DNA of 39,085 bases from Propionivibrio soli (GCF_025770765.1 NZ_JANZKY010000020.1:51102-90186); one strand, 5' to 3'; positions 1-8,840 are shown, counted from the stretch's first letter. The notes: generated from the letters alone by a model not told the origin. Numbers and translations are program-made.

Positions 1-1490
1 TGCGGGAAGAGGATCACGTCCCGGATATTCGGCGAATCGGTGAGCAGCATTACCAGACGGTCGATGCCGATTCCGCAACCACCGGTCGGGGGAAGCCCGT
101 ATTCAAGAGCGCGAATGTAGTCAGCGTCGTAATACATTGCTTCTTCGTCGCCCGCGTCCTTGGCTTTGGCTTGCGCCATAAAGCGCTCAGCTTGGTCCTC
201 GGGATCGTTGAGCTCGGAGAAACCGTTGGCGATTTCCCGCCCGACGATGAAGAGTTCAAAGCGTTCGGTAATCTCAGGGTTCGCATCGCTCGAACGTGCC
301 AGCGGGCTGATCTCCGCCGGGTAGTCGATAATGAACGTCGGATCCCACAGATCGGCTTCGGTCGTTTCTTCGAACATCAGGAGCTGCAGCGTACCGAGTC
401 CCATACCGGGCTTCAGTTCGACCTTCATCGCGGTGAGCCTCTGACGGAGCCAGTCGGCGTCATTCAGTTGCTCCAGCGTGTACTGCGGACGGTATTTCAT
501 GATCGCCTCGACCATCGTCAGGCGATCGAATGGCTTGGAGAGATCGAGCGTACGACCCTGGTATTCGAAAACCTCAGCGCCCAGAGCTTCTCGCGCCGAA
601 TGGCGTAGGACGCCCTCGGTGAAATCCATCAGCTTGTGATACTCGCTGTAGGCCTCATAGAACTCCATCATCGTGAACTCGGGATTATGGCGCGGGCTCA
701 TGCCTTCGTTGCGGAAATTGCGGTTGAGTTCGAAGACCTTTTCAAAACCACCGACGACAAGCTTCTTGAGGTACAACTCCGGTGCAATGCGCAAGTACAA
801 CGGCATGTCGAGCGCGTTGTGGTGAGTCATGAATGGGCGCGCCGACGCACCACCGGGAATGGGGTGCATCATCGGCGTTTCGACTTCGAGGAAGCCGTGG
901 CTGCACATGTAGTTGCGGATCGATTGCACAATCCGGCTGCGCGCGACGAAGGTGAAGCGCGACTGCTCGTTCATGATCAAGTCGAGGTGGCGCATCCGGT
1001 ACTTCTGTTCCTGGTCCGTGAGACCGTGGAATTTCTCCGGAAGCGGGCGCAACGACTTTGACAGCAGGCGGATATCGTTGGCTTGCACGGTCAGTTCGTT
1101 GGTCTTCGTGCGGAAGAGCGGGCCGACGACGCCTACGATGTCCCCGATATCCCAGCGCTTGAATGCCGCGTATTCCTCCTCGCCTACCTTGTCGCGTGCC
1201 ACGTAGATTTGGATGCGGCCACCGACATCGGAAATGGTGATGAACGATGCTTTGCCCATCACCCGTTTGAGCATGATGCGACCGGCGACCTTGACTTCGA
1301 CAGGATTCGCTTCCAGCTCCTCACTCGTTTTCGAGTCGTACAGCTCAATGATTTTGCCCGAGATGTTTTCACGCTCGAAGTCGTTGGGATAAGCCTTACC
1401 CGTCGCACGCCATTCGGCGAGCTTCGCGCGACGCTCGGCGATGATATGGTTCTCGTCTTGTTCGGAGGCGGTGGTGGTCTGGTCGGACAT
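1..1490 (-). CDS. lysS: Lysyl-tRNA synthetase, class II (C-terminus cut by window start)
   Basis: Charges tRNA-Lys with lysine in the cytoplasm. The reverse-strand frame is open from an ATG at 1490 to the window edge, about 496 codons, so only the last few residues are missing. Visible are the N-terminal OB-fold anticodon-binding region ([10 protein letters not shown]), class II motif 2 ([20 protein letters not shown]) and motif 3 near the edge ([12 protein letters not shown]). The start gives [17 protein letters not shown], a typical acidic, variable leader. It lies 52 bp downstream of prfB on the same strand, the prfB-lysS order common in proteobacteria, so co-transcription is likely. It appears intact as far as can be seen. 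Confidence 0.97.
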   Translation of the reverse strand, partial: MSDQTTTASEQDENHIIAERRAKLAEWRATGKAYPNDFERENISGKIIELYDSKTSEELEANPVEVKVAGRIMLKRVMGKASFITISDVGGRIQIYVARDKVGEEEYAAFKRWDIGDIVGVVGPLFRTKTNELTVQANDIRLLSKSLRPLPEKFHGLTDQEQKYRMRHLDLIMNEQSRFTFVARSRIVQSIRNYMCSHGFLEVETPMMHPIPGGASARPFMTHHNALDMPLYLRIAPELYLKKLVVGGFEKVFELNRNFRNEGMSPRHNPEFTMMEFYEAYSEYHKLMDFTEGVLRHSAREALGAEVFEYQGRTLDLSKPFDRLTMVEAIMKYRPQYTLEQLNDADWLRQRLTAMKVELKPGMGLGTLQLLMFEETTEADLWDPTFIIDYPAEISPLARSSDANPEITERFELFIVGREIANGFSELNDPEDQAERFMAQAKAKDAGDEEAMYYDADYIRALEYGLPPTGGCGIGIDRLVMLLTDSPNIRDVILFP

Positions 1491-1542
1491 GTCGTTCTCT
1501 TGGATGGATTAAATTCTTTGTTTCGCAGCGGACAGCGGGTCG

Positions 1543-2647
1543 TCAGACACCCTGTTTGAGGCTCGCTTCGATGAAGGCGTCGAGGTCGCCGTCGAGAATA
1601 CGCTGCGTGTCGCCGAACTCGACGTTGGTACGGAGATCCTTGATCCGCGACTGATCGAGCACATAAGAGCGAATCTGGTGGCCCCAGCCGATATCGGTCT
1701 TGGAATCCTCCAGCTTCTGTTGCTCCGCTTGGCGTTTGCGCATTTCCGCTTCGTAGAGCCTTGATTTCAGCATTGCCATTGCCTCGGCCCGGTTCCGGTG
1801 CTGCGACCGGTCATTCTGGCACTGGACGACAATTCCCGACGGCATATGGGTAATCCGGACGGCCGAGTCCGTCTTGTTAATATGCTGCCCACCAGCACCC
1901 GAGGCGCGGTAGGTGTCGATGCGCAAATCAGCGGGATTGATCTCGATCTCGAACGAGTCGTCGATTTCAGGATAGACGAATACCGACGCGAAACTCGTAT
2001 GGCGGCGCGCGTTCGAGTCGAATGGCGACTTGCGCACGAGCCGATGGATACCTGTTTCCGATCGCAGCATGCCAAAGCAATATTCGCCGGAGAATTTGAT
2101 CGTTGCCGTCTTGATGCCGGCCACGTCGCCTTCCGAGTCTTCCAAAACTTCGACGCCATAACCCTTGCGTTCGCCGTACTTGATGTACATGCGAAGCAGC
2201 ATCGATGCCCAGTCCTGCGCCTCGGTGCCGCCGGCTCCTGCCTGGATGTCGATGAAGCAGTTGAGTGGGTCCGCCGGATTATTGAACATACGGCGAAACT
2301 CGAGCGCAGCCACTTCCTTCTCGATGCCGTCGATATCGCCCGCAACGGCTTGCAAAGTGTCGTCGTCGTTCTCGTCGCGCGCCATGCCGAACAACTCCTC
2401 GGCATCCTTGAGATTGTCGGAGACCCGGTCCAGTGTTAGTACAACGTTCTCTAGCGATTTCTTCTCTTTGGATAGTTCCTGCGCGCGCTCGGTGTTATCC
2501 CAAACGCTTGGGTCTTCGAGTTCGCGATTGACGGCATTCAGTTGGTCAGATTTCTGATCGTAGTCAAAGATACCTCCGCAACTCGTCGGCGCGCTTGGCG
2601 ATATCCGAGAGTCGGTTGGCGATGGCATTGAGCTGTTCTGCTTCCAT
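1543..2647 (-). CDS. prfB: Peptide chain release factor 2, with programmed +1 frameshift
   Basis: Recognises UGA and UAA stops and triggers peptidyl-tRNA hydrolysis. Two frames make one protein: ATG at 2647 encodes 27 residues ([12 protein letters not shown] to RRYL) up to an in-frame TGA at 2566-2564. A +1 slip on the CTT codon then continues as [16 protein letters not shown] to the stop at 1543, about 367 aa in all, the usual RF2 size. The GGQ catalytic motif ([12 protein letters not shown]) and the SPF stop-codon recognition motif ([12 protein letters not shown]) are present. Without the frameshift a different, meaningless N-terminus would be read from further upstream. The protein regulates its own synthesis through UGA reading at the slip site. 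lysS follows downstream. Confidence 0.96.
2562..2577 (-). promoter_or_regulatory. RF2 autoregulatory +1 frameshift site
   Basis: Read on the minus strand the sequence is CGGAGG TAT CTT TGA C. It has a Shine-Dalgarno-like GGAGG, a three-base spacer, the slippery CTT and the in-frame TGA followed by C, with the same spacing as the E. coli prfB site. Low RF2 slows termination at the UGA and lets the ribosome shift +1 into the main frame. Confidence 0.95.
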
Positions 2648-2679
2648 AGCTTTAGGGGACGATAAGCGACAAACGTTGA

Positions 2680-2685
2680 ATTATA
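2680..2685 (-). promoter_or_regulatory. Candidate -10 element for prfB
   Basis: The minus strand reads TATAAT here, a perfect -10 hexamer 33 bases upstream of the prfB ATG. No good -35 box is seen at 17 bases (CGAAAT), so this is a partial promoter call. Confidence 0.45.
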
Positions 2686-2783
2686 TACGGAGGCTGTGGC
2701 GTATTTCGGGAATGGCCGGGCAGCTTGTAAGATTTGATGCGCGGCTGCTACCATCCGCGCCATATTCGGATGAAGCGCGAGAC

Positions 2784-3005
2784 ATGCCAAGAAAAAAATC
2801 GGCGCCGCTTCCCCAGATCGGGGCCATCGTGACGTATGTCGGCAAAAGCCGAACGCTGGCGCGCGGTGGTTACAACGTCCGCGTCGTGGCGGAAACCTGT
2901 GGGGGCCGCATGATGGTCGAGGCGATCGGGCGCAGCGGACAACCTGTGCGCTTCTCCGTCAAGAATGAGAATCTCGCGCCGCTGCAACCCGGGCTGTTCG
3001 ACTAA
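2784..3005 (+). CDS. Small conserved-looking protein of unknown function (73 aa)
   Basis: I do not recognise a named family. From the ATG at 2784 the product begins [20 protein letters not shown] and ends in an APLQPGLFD tail. It is basic at the N-terminus and looks like a compact beta-rich domain ([41 protein letters not shown]), without signal peptide or membrane segment. The frame is open further upstream (ATG at 2712 and beyond), but that part overlaps the prfB promoter and start region and has poor protein character, so the short form is preferred. It is divergent from prfB and convergent with rdgC. SH3-like or RNA-binding roles are possible but not shown. Confidence 0.72.
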   Translation: MPRKKSAPLPQIGAIVTYVGKSRTLARGGYNVRVVAETCGGRMMVEAIGRSGQPVRFSVKNENLAPLQPGLFD

Positions 3006-3045
3006 GAAGCGTCAAGTCGTTTCAGCGCCGCCCCCGCTTTAACGC

Positions 3046-3945
3046 TCAGGCTTGGTCCTCTCGTTCGCCGCCGAGCGCTTGCATTAGGTCATCCAGCAAG
3101 TGCGCGACTTCACCGGTCATGAGCGTGAAGTCGATGTCGAAGCGCTCATCATCGTTTTCAGCCTGCTCGTCTGCTTGTTCCTTGAGGATGTCGAGAAAGG
3201 CCAGACGCTTGATCTGCATTTTTTCGTCGAGCTGGAACGATACCTTGTCGTTCCATGTCAGCGCGACGCGCGTCACGACCTTGCCTTCGGCGATGTGTTT
3301 CGGAATCTCCTCGCCTTCGAGCGTGTGCTTGACGTAACGGACCTTGGCGTCCTCGGCCGAGCGGAGTTCAAGGTCCTGATCCAGCGTGAATCCTGCGGGA
3401 GCATCGCCATCCGCCAGCCAGCCCGTCATTGCGGCGGAGGGGGACTGGTTGACATTGACTAACCGCACGGGCAATCCGTCGACGGACTTGTGCAGGTGTT
3501 CAATGAATTCCTCGGCTTTGGCGCGTGCGGACGCGTCAATTACGAGCCAGCCGTTGATCGGGTCGATCCAGCCGTACGTGGTACGCCGGTGCGTGAACGC
3601 ACGGGGCAATAGTTCGAGTGTAATCGCTTCGCGCAGGTCACGCATTTCTTTGCGGCCAACGCGGCGGCCCTCGGTTTCGGCAATCTCCTTGGCGCGTTCA
3701 TTGGCAAAGTGCTTGACGACCGAGGATGGCAACAACTTCTTTTCTGTGCCGAGACCGATCAGCCACTGGCGATTCACGCTATGGACGAGCGGGCCGCCAT
3801 CTCTGGGCGCAACCCAGCCGAGGCTCTGCGCGTCCGTGGCATTGCACGGTTGTAACGTGAACGAGGCTAGGCGTTCCTCCAGTTGGCCGACGTCCATTTC
3901 CCAGTTTTTCGGCAAGCGATACGCCTGCATGTTCTTGAACCACAT
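3046..3945 (-). CDS. rdgC: Recombination-associated protein RdgC
   Basis: RdgC is a ring-forming, non-specific DNA-binding protein of the nucleoid that restrains RecA. The product from ATG 3945 is 299 aa, the usual family length, and starts with the characteristic MWFKNMQAYRLP. Other family-like segments are LASFTLQPCNATDAQSLGWV, GRRVGRKEMRDLREAI and the ITLELLPRAFTHRRTTYGW region. The reading frame is open for 46 codons upstream, but those codons do not resemble RdgC and were excluded. The C-terminus is acidic (EQAENDDERFD), as is common. It is convergent with the small gene at 2784-3005 and divergent from the gene at 4069. Confidence 0.96.
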   Translation of the reverse strand: MWFKNMQAYRLPKNWEMDVGQLEERLASFTLQPCNATDAQSLGWVAPRDGGPLVHSVNRQWLIGLGTEKKLLPSSVVKHFANERAKEIAETEGRRVGRKEMRDLREAITLELLPRAFTHRRTTYGWIDPINGWLVIDASARAKAEEFIEHLHKSVDGLPVRLVNVNQSPSAAMTGWLADGDAPAGFTLDQDLELRSAEDAKVRYVKHTLEGEEIPKHIAEGKVVTRVALTWNDKVSFQLDEKMQIKRLAFLDILKEQADEQAENDDERFDIDFTLMTGEVAHLLDDLMQALGGEREDQA

Positions 3946-4068
3946 GGTGCGATCCGGAAAAAATCGATCATTATAGGTCGGTTCGCGCACGAAGCCGACG
4001 CCCAGGCATAAACCCTGACTACATCGCGAGTATTGAACGAATACGCGCGAGTAGTTCATAATGTGCCT

Positions 4069-4398
4069 ATGAATGATCCGCAACCAGTTGATTTACGCCG
4101 CCGAATTCGAGAACTTCAGGCGATTCCAGAGCGCGACCGTACCGATGAGCAGTGGGACGAGTTGAACGAGCTCGAGATCCGGACAGCGCCAGGCAATCGC
4201 GAATCGGAACGGCCGCTTGACCGGCAGACGGGCGCGCCCATGCCTGGCCGGCGACCGGAGCGCAATCAACCCAAGAATGGGGGAGGGCGCCAAGAGCCAC
4301 GGCAGCCGCAAGAGGGCCGGCCGGAAGGGCGGCCGCCTAAGCGGCAGCATCGGCGCCCCAAACGGCAACCAGAAAAGGAAAACGCCGGCAATTCCTGA
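4069..4398 (+). CDS. Low-complexity basic Pro/Arg/Gln-rich small protein (109 aa), function unknown
   Basis: From ATG 4069 the product begins MNDPQPVDLRRRIRELQAIP with a short predicted helical segment (ERDRTDEQWDELNELEIR). From about residue 40 it becomes an unstructured, strongly basic tail rich in Pro, Arg, Gln and Gly (RPERNQPKNGGGRQEPRQP and onward). There are no membrane segments. The tail could bind nucleic acid, but that is inference. The gene is followed within 25 bp by a strong stem-loop and T-run, which supports its being a real transcription unit. A start 12 codons upstream (4033) is possible. Similar short helical-plus-basic-tail proteins occur beside rdgC-like genes in related bacteria, but I cannot name the family. 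Confidence 0.6.
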   Translation: MNDPQPVDLRRRIRELQAIPERDRTDEQWDELNELEIRTAPGNRESERPLDRQTGAPMPGRRPERNQPKNGGGRQEPRQPQEGRPEGRPPKRQHRRPKRQPEKENAGNS

Positions 4399-4420
4399 AG
4401 GAATCGATCAAGCGGAGAAG

Positions 4421-4448
4421 AAAACCCGGGATGTCAGCCCGGGTTTTT
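4421..4448. terminator. Rho-independent terminator, probably bidirectional
   Basis: A perfect 10-bp stem AAAACCCGGG / CCCGGGTTTT encloses a 7-base loop and runs into T residues on the plus strand. The A-run on the left gives a T-run on the minus strand. It sits between the convergent genes at 4069-4398 (+) and dnaQ (-). Confidence 0.9.
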
Positions 4449-4529
4449 TATTGCAGCGCAGCCCCCGGGAACTAACGATCTCTTTCGGGCGCGAGAGTCG
4501 GCCCGAAGCCCCGATTCTCCGCTATGCAG

Positions 4530-5264
4530 TTACGCCGCGTTCTCCGTGCTTTCCGCCTCCAGCCACAGGCATTTTCCCTTGCTTTCCTTTTGTATGGCGG
4601 CCAGAAGCGCTTCGTGGGCAGCGATTTCGTCGACATCGGCACGGATAACGCATTGCGCTCGCCGTGCCACTTCAATGCCCACCTGGGTTCGTTCAAGGAC
4701 TGGCGCATTCGCGAGGGCCTCTTCACCGAGGTCCATGATCAGGCTTTCCTGCCCGCGCGTCATCGAGACGTAGACTTCAGCCAGGATCTCGGCGTCGAGC
4801 AAGGCACCGTGCAGCGTTCGATGCGAGTTGTCGATTCCGTAGCGCTCGCAGAGGGCATTCAGGTTGTTTTTCTTTCCCGGGTGCAACTCCTTGGCAAGAA
4901 CCAACGTGTCCTGTACGGCGTGGCAGACCGTCTCGATCGGCGCCATGTCGAGCCGAGCGAGCTCGGCGTTGAGGAAGCCGATGTCGAAGGGCGCGTTATG
5001 GATGATCAGTTCCGCGCCCCGCACGAAATCCAGGAATTCAGCGGCAATCTCGGCGAAACGGGGTTTGTCTTGCAGGAACTCGAGGCTGATGCCGTGTACC
5101 GCGAGCGCTCCGGCATCAATTTCTCGCTCCGGATTGAGATAGCGGTGAAAATGCCGATTGGATAACCGCCGGTTGCGCATTTCCACGCAGCCGAGTTCGA
5201 TGATCCGGTGACCGAGCTTGTGTTCAAGGCCGGTGGTTTCCGTATCCAGAAAAATCTGACGCAT
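4530..5264 (-). CDS. dnaQ: DNA polymerase III epsilon subunit (3'-5' proofreading exonuclease)
   Basis: Proofreading subunit of the replicative polymerase core; it removes mispaired 3' nucleotides. The 244-aa product has the DEDDh exonuclease motifs in order: ExoI FLDTETTG near the N-terminus, ExoII HNAPFDIGFLN, and ExoIII HGALLDAEILAEVY with the catalytic His and final Asp. The last ~60 residues form the variable tail that in E. coli epsilon binds the alpha subunit. The start MRQIFLDTETTG is standard and has an AAGGGA Shine-Dalgarno a few bases upstream. It lies downstream of rnhA on the same strand with a 77-bp gap, the rnhA-dnaQ pairing seen in E. coli, although there the two genes are divergent. 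Confidence 0.96.
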   Translation of the reverse strand: MRQIFLDTETTGLEHKLGHRIIELGCVEMRNRRLSNRHFHRYLNPEREIDAGALAVHGISLEFLQDKPRFAEIAAEFLDFVRGAELIIHNAPFDIGFLNAELARLDMAPIETVCHAVQDTLVLAKELHPGKKNNLNALCERYGIDNSHRTLHGALLDAEILAEVYVSMTRGQESLIMDLGEEALANAPVLERTQVGIEVARRAQCVIRADVDEIAAHEALLAAIQKESKGKCLWLEAESTENAA

Positions 5265-5341
5265 ATTTTGTCCCTTTATCTCTTCTCTAGCACCGAAGCG
5301 CCGCCGCTATACCATCGAGTCGGAACCGTGCTTTTTACGCC

Positions 5342-5791
5342 TCATGCCGCCAATAGTTCGTCTATGCCGCGGTTCGCAAGGCGGTCGGCGCGCTCATTGC
5401 CGGCATGCCCGGCGTGTCCCTTGATCCATTCCCAGCGGATCACATGGAGCTGGACCAGCTTGTCCAGTGCTTGCCAGAGGTCAGCATTCTTGACCGGTTT
5501 CTTGTCGCTCGTCCGCCAGCCGTTGCGTTTCCAATTGTGAATCCAGGCGCTGATTCCCTTTTGCACGTACTGTGAGTCGGTGAAGATCGTGACCGCGCTG
5601 GGACGCTTCAGGGCTTCCAGTGCCCGGATGACCGCGGTGAGTTCCATGCGGTTGTTCGTCGTCGGTGTCTCGCCGCCCCAGAGTTCTTTTTCGGCGCCCC
5701 CTGCCTGCAGGAGGGCTCCCCAGCCCCCAGGGCCCGGGTTGCCGCGGCAAGCGCCGTCCGCATAGATAGTCACTTCTGTTTCAACGGCCAC
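5342..5791 (-). CDS. rnhA: Ribonuclease HI
   Basis: Cleaves the RNA strand of RNA-DNA hybrids in replication and R-loop removal. The 149-aa product matches the bacterial RNase HI length and shows all the active-site residues: the first Asp in [16 protein letters not shown], Glu in NNRMELTAV, Asp in [10 protein letters not shown], and His and Asp in [16 protein letters not shown]. The start is a GTG at 5791 giving [12 protein letters not shown], with an AAGGAAA ribosome site about 8 bases upstream. It overlaps the end of the methyltransferase gene by 11 bp, so the two are probably translationally coupled. Confidence 0.96.
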   Translation of the reverse strand: MAVETEVTIYADGACRGNPGPGGWGALLQAGGAEKELWGGETPTTNNRMELTAVIRALEALKRPSAVTIFTDSQYVQKGISAWIHNWKRNGWRTSDKKPVKNADLWQALDKLVQLHVIRWEWIKGHAGHAGNERADRLANRGIDELLAA

Positions 5792-6503
5792 GTTCGATTT
5801 CCTTTTGGGTTACGGCGGTAAAGGGTTTGCGCGCGAGTTTCTTCTGGCCCCATGGCGGCAGGATAAGCCGCATGCTGCGCACGCGTTTGACAGCTCGCAG
5901 CAAATAGACGCCGCCGGCAAAACTCCACCAGCGATCACCGGCCGCTTCCATGAAATGCCACCGCTTCAGCCAGCGCTGTTCGTGACACGGTGGCGCGTAG
6001 CATCCGAAATTTCCGCGGTCGACCTCGAAACTAAGCAATTGCAGCCAGTCCTTGAGACGTAAGACCGAAATGTAATTCCCATTCATGGGAAAACGCCGCG
6101 AATGCTTGGGAAGACGGCGGCGTAGGCCCCACAGCGAGAACGGGTTGAAGCCGGTAATGACTAATTGGCCGTCGGGGATCAATACCCGTTCGACTTCGCG
6201 CAGGATCTGGTGCGGGTCTTCGTAGAACTCAAGGACATGCGGCAGCACGACCAAGTCGATGCTGTTTGCGGCGAAGGGTAACTCGCGGAAATCGCAAAGG
6301 ACGTCAACACCGCCGGAGTCACCAGCGCTTTGCCGTAGCGGGATGCGGTTTTGAGCGAGGAGATCGTATTGCGGCAAACCGAGCTGGAGCGCGTTGTATC
6401 CGAACAAGTCGGAAACGACGCTGTCCACCTTCTCCTGTTCCCAGGCCATGACGTAGCGACCTTGCGGGGTCTCCAGCCATTCGTCGATACCTGGGTTTGA
6501 CAT
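5781..6503 (-). CDS. SAM-dependent methyltransferase, YafS-like
   Basis: Class I methyltransferase of unknown substrate, of the type found between gloB and rnhA in many proteobacteria (yafS in E. coli). From ATG 6503 it is 240 aa. The later methyltransferase motifs are visible: [39 protein letters not shown] and [20 protein letters not shown] classical GxGxG motif I is not obvious; the corresponding segment reads [14 protein letters not shown], as in other members of this group. An in-frame start six codons upstream (6521) is possible. The 5' end is only 27 bp from the divergent gloB start, so the two promoters must overlap. Confidence 0.88.
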   Translation of the reverse strand: MSNPGIDEWLETPQGRYVMAWEQEKVDSVVSDLFGYNALQLGLPQYDLLAQNRIPLRQSAGDSGGVDVLCDFRELPFAANSIDLVVLPHVLEFYEDPHQILREVERVLIPDGQLVITGFNPFSLWGLRRRLPKHSRRFPMNGNYISVLRLKDWLQLLSFEVDRGNFGCYAPPCHEQRWLKRWHFMEAAGDRWWSFAGGVYLLRAVKRVRSMRLILPPWGQKKLARKPFTAVTQKEIERGR

Positions 6504-6530
6504 TTTTCGCGGTTCTTCCACAATCAGCGC

Positions 6531-7292
6531 ATGTTCGACATCGTCAGGATTCCGGCTTTCAAGGATAACTACATCTGGCTGCTGCGGAAAGGCAGCGCGG
6601 CCGTTGTCGTTGATCCGGGAGATGCCGCACCCGTGCTTTCCTTCCTGCAGCGGGAAGGGCTAACGCTGACGTCGATTCTCATCACACACCACCATCGCGA
6701 TCACCAGGGCGGCGTATCAGAACTGTTGGCGCACTATTCGGCGGAGGTCTTCGGGCCGGCCGCGGAGTCTATCACGGGTTTGAGCCAGCCTCTGCGCGGC
6801 GGCGAGACGATTTGTCTGACTTCCTTAGGCGTCGAAATGCAGGTCTTCGCCGTGCCTGGCCATACCCTCGGGCACTTGGCTTATTACGGGAGTGGCGTGC
6901 TGTTTTGCGGCGACACCCTGTTCGGGGCAGGGTGCGGCCGTCTGTTCGAAGGCTCGCCGGCCCAAATGCAGGCATCGCTCGCGAAACTTGCTTCGTTGCC
7001 GGATGACACTCGGGTTTACTGCGCACACGAATACACCGAGGCCAACCTGCGGTTTGCGCTGGCGGTCGAGTCGGGCAATCGAGCTCTACGCGACCGCGTC
7101 GACGACGTAGCGGTGGCCCGGGCCAAGGGCGATGCCACAGTGCCATTCACTATCGCCGGGGAAAAAGCCACGAATCCATTTCTACGCTGCCGGGAGCCGT
7201 CAGTCATCGCTTGCGCGAAAGAAAGAGGGGCCGCGTCGGACGATGCGTTGGCCGTATTCACGACGCTTCGTGCGTGGAAGAACGATTTTTGA
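6531..7292 (+). CDS. gloB: Hydroxyacylglutathione hydrolase (glyoxalase II)
   Basis: Hydrolyses S-D-lactoylglutathione to glutathione and D-lactate, the second step of methylglyoxal detoxification. The 253-aa product has the metallo-beta-lactamase binuclear metal motif THHHRDHQGG, and further metal ligands in VPGHTLGHLAYY, LFCGDTLFGAGCGR and CAHEYTEANLRFA. The start MFDIVRIPAFKDNYIW is the normal glyoxalase II N-terminus. It is divergent from the methyltransferase-rnhA-dnaQ genes, and the grouping of these four genes matches the E. coli neighbourhood. It is convergent with the receiver gene at 7361. Confidence 0.96.
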   Translation: MFDIVRIPAFKDNYIWLLRKGSAAVVVDPGDAAPVLSFLQREGLTLTSILITHHHRDHQGGVSELLAHYSAEVFGPAAESITGLSQPLRGGETICLTSLGVEMQVFAVPGHTLGHLAYYGSGVLFCGDTLFGAGCGRLFEGSPAQMQASLAKLASLPDDTRVYCAHEYTEANLRFALAVESGNRALRDRVDDVAVARAKGDATVPFTIAGEKATNPFLRCREPSVIACAKERGAASDDALAVFTTLRAWKNDF

Positions 7293-7360
7293 GCGGTACG
7301 GTTTTAGCCCGAAAGACTCAGTTCTTCAAAACTCACGAAGCCGCTCAACCTCGCTCCTCG

Positions 7361-7741
7361 CTAAGCAACTTGCCAGGCGCGATCGAGGGTATCGAGGACT
7401 TTTGCCGAGTTGAACGGCTTCACGATGAATCCGTCGGCGCCGTTCTGTATGGACTCCTGCACATTCTCAACGCTCGGGTTGCCGGTAATCATGATGACGA
7501 CCGTTTGCGGATACTTGCTCTTTATGTTCTGCAACGCTTCGAGCCCGTCCATCTCCGGCATCATGACATCGAGAAAAACGATATCGGGCTTTTCCTTCTC
7601 GATGAATTCGAGCGCGAGTGCGCCATTTTTCGTTTCGCCGATGACCACGTAGCTCTCGCTGCGCAGAATGCCACGCAAGAGCGCACGCATGAGGTCGTTG
7701 TCATCGACGATCAGGATTTTTGGGGAATTGGTACGAGCCAT
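7361..7741 (-). CDS. Single-domain CheY-like response regulator (126 aa)
   Basis: Stand-alone receiver domain. From ATG 7741 the product begins MARTNSPKILIVDDNDLMR with the acidic pair DD, the phosphoacceptor Asp in FLDVMMPEMDG, the conserved Thr in IMITGNP and Lys in FIVKPFN, so it should be phosphorylatable. It begins 10 bp after the stop of the upstream REC-GGDEF gene on the same strand, so they form a two-gene unit. No clear Shine-Dalgarno precedes the start (the leader is C-rich), which suggests translational coupling. The frame is open for 35 codons upstream, but those overlap the GGDEF gene and do not look like a receiver. Its kinase is not encoded next to it. Confidence 0.93.
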   Translation of the reverse strand: MARTNSPKILIVDDNDLMRALLRGILRSESYVVIGETKNGALALEFIEKEKPDIVFLDVMMPEMDGLEALQNIKSKYPQTVVIMITGNPSVENVQESIQNGADGFIVKPFNSAKVLDTLDRAWQVA

Positions 7742-7751
7742 GGGGGCTGAT

Positions 7752-8705
7752 TCAAGTAAGTTGGGGGTCGAGCGAGGCGATGTGGCAAACCTGATTGCCG
7801 CCGCGCTGTTTTGCCGTGTAAAGAGCGATATCGGCAACGTCGACAAGGTCTTGCGCGTACGTCTCCGGCATGGCTACTGCCGACGCGACGCCGAAGCTTA
7901 ACGTCACGCGGCGATTGGACGCGTCGATATTCTCGAGTTCGAGCTGATTGACGGCCAGCCGCATCTGCTCGGCTACACAAGTCGCACCCGCCGCCGCAGT
8001 GGCCGGTAAAACGGCGGCGAATTGTCCGCCGCCGTACCGAGCGAGGAGGTCTCCGCCGCGGTCCGTCGACTGCGCCAGGGTCTTCGCTACTCGGCGCAGA
8101 CAATCGTCACCAGCGGTCGTGCCGTAGGTCTCGTTATAGCGTGTGAAAGCATCGACGTTGCACATGAGAACCGATAGTTCCTCACCTTGACGCATGGCGC
8201 GCCGCCACTCGCGTAGAAGCATGATGTCGAACTGGCGCCGGTTGGCGATGCCCGTGAGGGGGTCGAGTCCGCTCACGCGCTTGAGTTCCTGGTTGGCTGA
8301 CTCAAGCTCCTTGGTTAGGGTGACCAAATACTGGCGCGCCGCCACGATTCGCTGCGTGGCCCTGATTTTCGAGGCCAGGATCGTTTCGTTGACGGGCAGG
8401 CAAAGGTAATCGTCGGCCCCGGCCGAGATCGCTCGTTCGAGCCAACCGCTGTCTCGCGGGCCGAACAAGTACACCGGCGTCCATTCGCCAGCGCGTTCTG
8501 CATGACGTATTCGCTGGACGAGTTCCAGGCTGTTGATATCGGGGATGGTGGCGTCGAGAAGAACGAGGTCGGGCCGCTGCTGTTCAAAGAGAGCTATGCC
8601 TTGGTTGCCGCTCACCGCTGCAATCGGCGCAATTCCTATCTTGCGCAGGTAGTCGCAAAGGAGTTGCCGGCCGCTGGCACTATCTTCGATGACGAGGGTT
8701 CTCAT
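7752..8705 (-). CDS. REC-GGDEF protein with degenerate active sites
   Basis: 317 aa with an N-terminal receiver (about 1-120) and a C-terminal GGDEF domain (about 150-310, entered through GLDPLTGIANRRQFD). The family makes cyclic di-GMP. Here the signature reads GGGQF (residues 225-229, RYGGGQFAAVLP), losing both the metal-binding Asp/Glu and the catalytic Glu, so catalysis is doubtful. The upstream metal-site region (NVDAFTRYNETYG) and the late SFGVASA segment are kept. The receiver keeps Asp51 (VLLDATIPD), but the conserved Lys is replaced by Leu103 (DDYLCLPVN) and the switch Thr/Ser is not evident (VYLFGP). It may be a GTP-binding or scaffold protein rather than an active cyclase. It is upstream of the intact receiver and divergent from the DUF748 gene. 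Confidence 0.92.
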   Translation of the reverse strand: MRTLVIEDSASGRQLLCDYLRKIGIAPIAAVSGNQGIALFEQQRPDLVLLDATIPDINSLELVQRIRHAERAGEWTPVYLFGPRDSGWLERAISAGADDYLCLPVNETILASKIRATQRIVAARQYLVTLTKELESANQELKRVSGLDPLTGIANRRQFDIMLLREWRRAMRQGEELSVLMCNVDAFTRYNETYGTTAGDDCLRRVAKTLAQSTDRGGDLLARYGGGQFAAVLPATAAAGATCVAEQMRLAVNQLELENIDASNRRVTLSFGVASAVAMPETYAQDLVDVADIALYTAKQRGGNQVCHIASLDPQLT

Positions 8706-8840
8706 CCATGGTCCAAAACAAAAGTCTGCTGCGCCGGCAATTCTAGCTTGAACAGCGGGGTGTTGCTCGCATCCTGGGGCCGAGCGTGATTTCAGGGCGT
8801 GTGTTCATGATAAATTGGGTATTCCCAAGGAAAATTACGG

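Noticed and set aside
171-1559. Several plus-strand frames of 97-158 aa over lysS
   Set aside because: They are antisense shadows of lysS with no family features, caused by high-GC codon bias.
1543-2790. Uninterrupted 415-aa frame for prfB
   Set aside because: Its N-terminus reads through the prfB promoter and does not match RF2; the frameshifted ATG at 2647 gives the correct N-terminus.
2595-3005. Long form (136 aa) of the small protein divergent from prfB
   Set aside because: The first 63 codons overlap the prfB start and promoter on the other strand and do not look like protein; the ATG at 2784 starts the coherent part.
7293-7360. Possible terminator between gloB and the receiver gene (GAGCGG / CCGCTC)
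   Set aside because: 6-bp arms with a loop of over 40 bases; not a credible hairpin.
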